From Alphaproteobacteria bacterium (lineage in GTDB: Bacteria > Pseudomonadota > Alphaproteobacteria > RF32 > CAG-239), in assembly GCA_003542415.1 (NCBI GenBank), contig DPKR01000089.1, positions 1 to 6,667 on the forward strand: a stretch of DNA of 6,667 bases. Reading direction: 5' to 3'. The translations under genes and the position numbers were made by a program. Shown in pieces: positions 5,925 through 6,667 of the stretch. The notes beneath the pieces were generated by a model, which made no database searches, was not told where the DNA came from, and was given only the letters and a program-made list of their open reading frames with translations. Positions within the stretch are counted from its first letter, which is position 1, and each line of letters starts with the position of its first letter.

Positions 5925-5953
5925 AGGCATCATATGGAGAAAATATGATGCCT
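5925..5953 (+). promoter_or_regulatory. Hairpin enclosing the rnhB ribosome binding site and start codon
   Basis: AGGCATCATAT (5925-5935) and ATATGATGCCT (5943-5953) are perfect reverse complements, 11 bp, around the 7-nt loop GGAGAAA (5936-5942). The loop presents the GGAG Shine-Dalgarno, and the 3' arm contains both candidate start codons (5945 and 5948). Such a structure would be expected to reduce initiation when folded, as in RNA thermometers or coupled translation. The structure is directly visible; the regulatory role is inferred. Confidence 0.6.
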
Positions 5954-6577
5954 GATTTTAAGTTTGAAGATGAATATAAAGGAATAGTTGCCGGCCTTGA
6001 TGAGGCAGGGCGCGGGCCGTGGGTCGGGCCTGTGGTTGCCGGAGCTGTTGTGTTTTTAAATCGGAGTGTTGATCCTTATTTGTTGACCCACTTAAACGAT
6101 TCGAAAAAATTATCTGAAAAACGCAGAGAAGAACTTTTTGAACTCATCAAAAAAGAGGCCGATAAGGGCAATTTATGTTATGGAATTGGGCAGGCATCAG
6201 CTATTGAGATTGATGAAATCAACATTTTGGAGGCTTCCTTTCTGGCAATGAAAAGGGCGCTTGAGGCTTTAAGCGTTAAGCCAGATATGGCTTTGATTGA
6301 TGGCAACCGGCTACCGAAAGATTTTGATTGCCAAGTAAAATGTTTGATTAAAGGTGATGCTTTAAGTTATTCAATTTCGGCGGCATCTGTGATGGCAAAA
6401 GTATATCGCGATCGGTTGATGAAAGAAATGGCATTAAAATATCCGGGGTATGGGTTTGAAAAAAATGCAGGGTATGGCACAAAAGAACATGTTGAAGGCT
6501 TAAAACAATATGGTGTGACGCCTGAACATCGCAGAACTTATAAGCCGATAAAAGAGTTGCTCGCAAAAAAAGTGTAA
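5945..6577 (+). CDS. rnhB: Ribonuclease HII, 210 residues
   Basis: RNase HII cuts the RNA strand of RNA/DNA hybrids and removes single ribonucleotides misincorporated in DNA. The four acidic metal ligands are visible, numbered from 5945: D19 and E20 (LDEAGRGPWVGPVVAGAVV), D119 (ALIDGN) and D138 (IKGDALSYSISAASVMAKV). Other family motifs are NDSKKLSEKRREEL, KVYRDRLM, YPGYGFEKNAGYGT and PEHRRTYKP. Length is normal for the family. The start is placed at ATG 5945 (or the adjacent 5948) because GGAG at 5936-5939 precedes it and MMPDFKFE resembles the usual N-terminus. The in-frame ATG at 5918 has no clear ribosome binding site and would add nine non-conserved residues. It probably belongs to one transcript with the rhodanese gene. 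No hairpin terminator follows before the tRNA promoter. Confidence 0.97.
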   Translation: MMPDFKFEDEYKGIVAGLDEAGRGPWVGPVVAGAVVFLNRSVDPYLLTHLNDSKKLSEKRREELFELIKKEADKGNLCYGIGQASAIEIDEINILEASFLAMKRALEALSVKPDMALIDGNRLPKDFDCQVKCLIKGDALSYSISAASVMAKVYRDRLMKEMALKYPGYGFEKNAGYGTKEHVEGLKQYGVTPEHRRTYKPIKELLAKKV

Positions 6578-6594
6578 AAAATAAAAATTAATGC

Positions 6595-6623
6595 TGGACA
6601 TTTGAAATTTTATGCATTATAAG
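6595..6623 (+). promoter_or_regulatory. Promoter of the tRNA gene
   Basis: TGGACA (6595-6600) and TATAAG (6618-6623) are exactly 17 bp apart, each matching the sigma-70 consensus at 5 of 6 positions, and lie between the rnhB stop and the tRNA. The predicted start of transcription, near 6630, leaves a short 5' leader of about 11 nt for RNase P to remove. Confidence 0.78.
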
Positions 6624-6640
6624 AGCCTTGATTTTCGTAT

Positions 6641-6667
6641 GGTCAGATAGCTCAGTTGGTAGAGCAG
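6641..6667 (+). tRNA. tRNA, 5' part only (first 27 nt; identity tentative, possibly tRNA-Phe)
   Basis: The last bases fit the tRNA 5' half position by position: acceptor strand GGTCAGA (6641-6647), TA at positions 8-9, D-stem GCTC (6650-6653), D-loop AGTTGGTA and the second D-stem strand GAGC (6662-6665), then AG. The anticodon lies beyond the window edge, so identity is not determined. The 5' sequence resembles bacterial tRNA-Phe, but tRNA-Lys and others share this D-arm. Confidence 0.92.

Noticed and set aside
5918..5944. ATG at 5918 as the rnhB start
   Set aside because: No clear ribosome binding site, non-conserved extra residues, and the proper site GGAG would lie within the coding frame. 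Because it is in frame it cannot be fully excluded.
1..6667. A new defence, mobile or multi-gene accessory system
   Set aside because: All recognised genes are housekeeping; no CRISPR repeats, transposase, integrase, toxin-antitoxin or phage genes are visible. The unusual points are architectural and regulatory.

Overview
The window reads as a piece of an AT-rich alphaproteobacterial chromosome holding housekeeping genes. The protein signatures (MurA C-terminus, RNase HII with GRGPWVGPVV, an APP1-type aminopeptidase P next to PrmA) fit Alphaproteobacteria. The AT-richness and rearranged gene order would suit a host-associated or reduced lineage. This placement is inferred from reading the proteins, not from a search. 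I see no phage, IS, CRISPR or defence genes.

Left part (1-835): the C-terminal half of murA runs off the left edge. Its stop codon overlaps a 124-nt imperfect inverted repeat (617-740) that fills most of the space after it. An intrinsic terminator (769-802) follows; its pairing is better in the minus direction, so it probably ends rplQ, which converges on murA.

Minus-strand block (836-4605), in transcription order: a fused prmA-pepP gene of 835 codons, an unrecognised 154-residue protein, and rplQ (L17) with a long Ala/Lys-rich tail. rplQ is not preceded by rpoA as it usually is. It has its own candidate promoter with an A-tract UP element and a leader of about 100 nt with two hairpins.

Plus-strand block (4618-6667): a divergently transcribed putative lipoprotein gene with its own terminator, then a small single-domain rhodanese gene, rnhB (RNase HII), and the first 27 nt of a tRNA gene (possibly tRNA-Phe) behind a strong sigma-70-type promoter. 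The rnhB start codon lies in the stem, and its Shine-Dalgarno in the loop, of a perfect 11-bp hairpin.

The genes serve cell-wall synthesis (murA), ribosome building and modification (rplQ, prmA), peptide processing (pepP), RNA/DNA hybrid repair (rnhB) and translation (tRNA); they do not form one pathway. The points most worth a second look are the PrmA-aminopeptidase P fusion with a dnaX-type A_AAA_AAG heptamer at its junction, the rnhB start-site hairpin, the long inverted repeat after murA, and the separate structured leader of rplQ.
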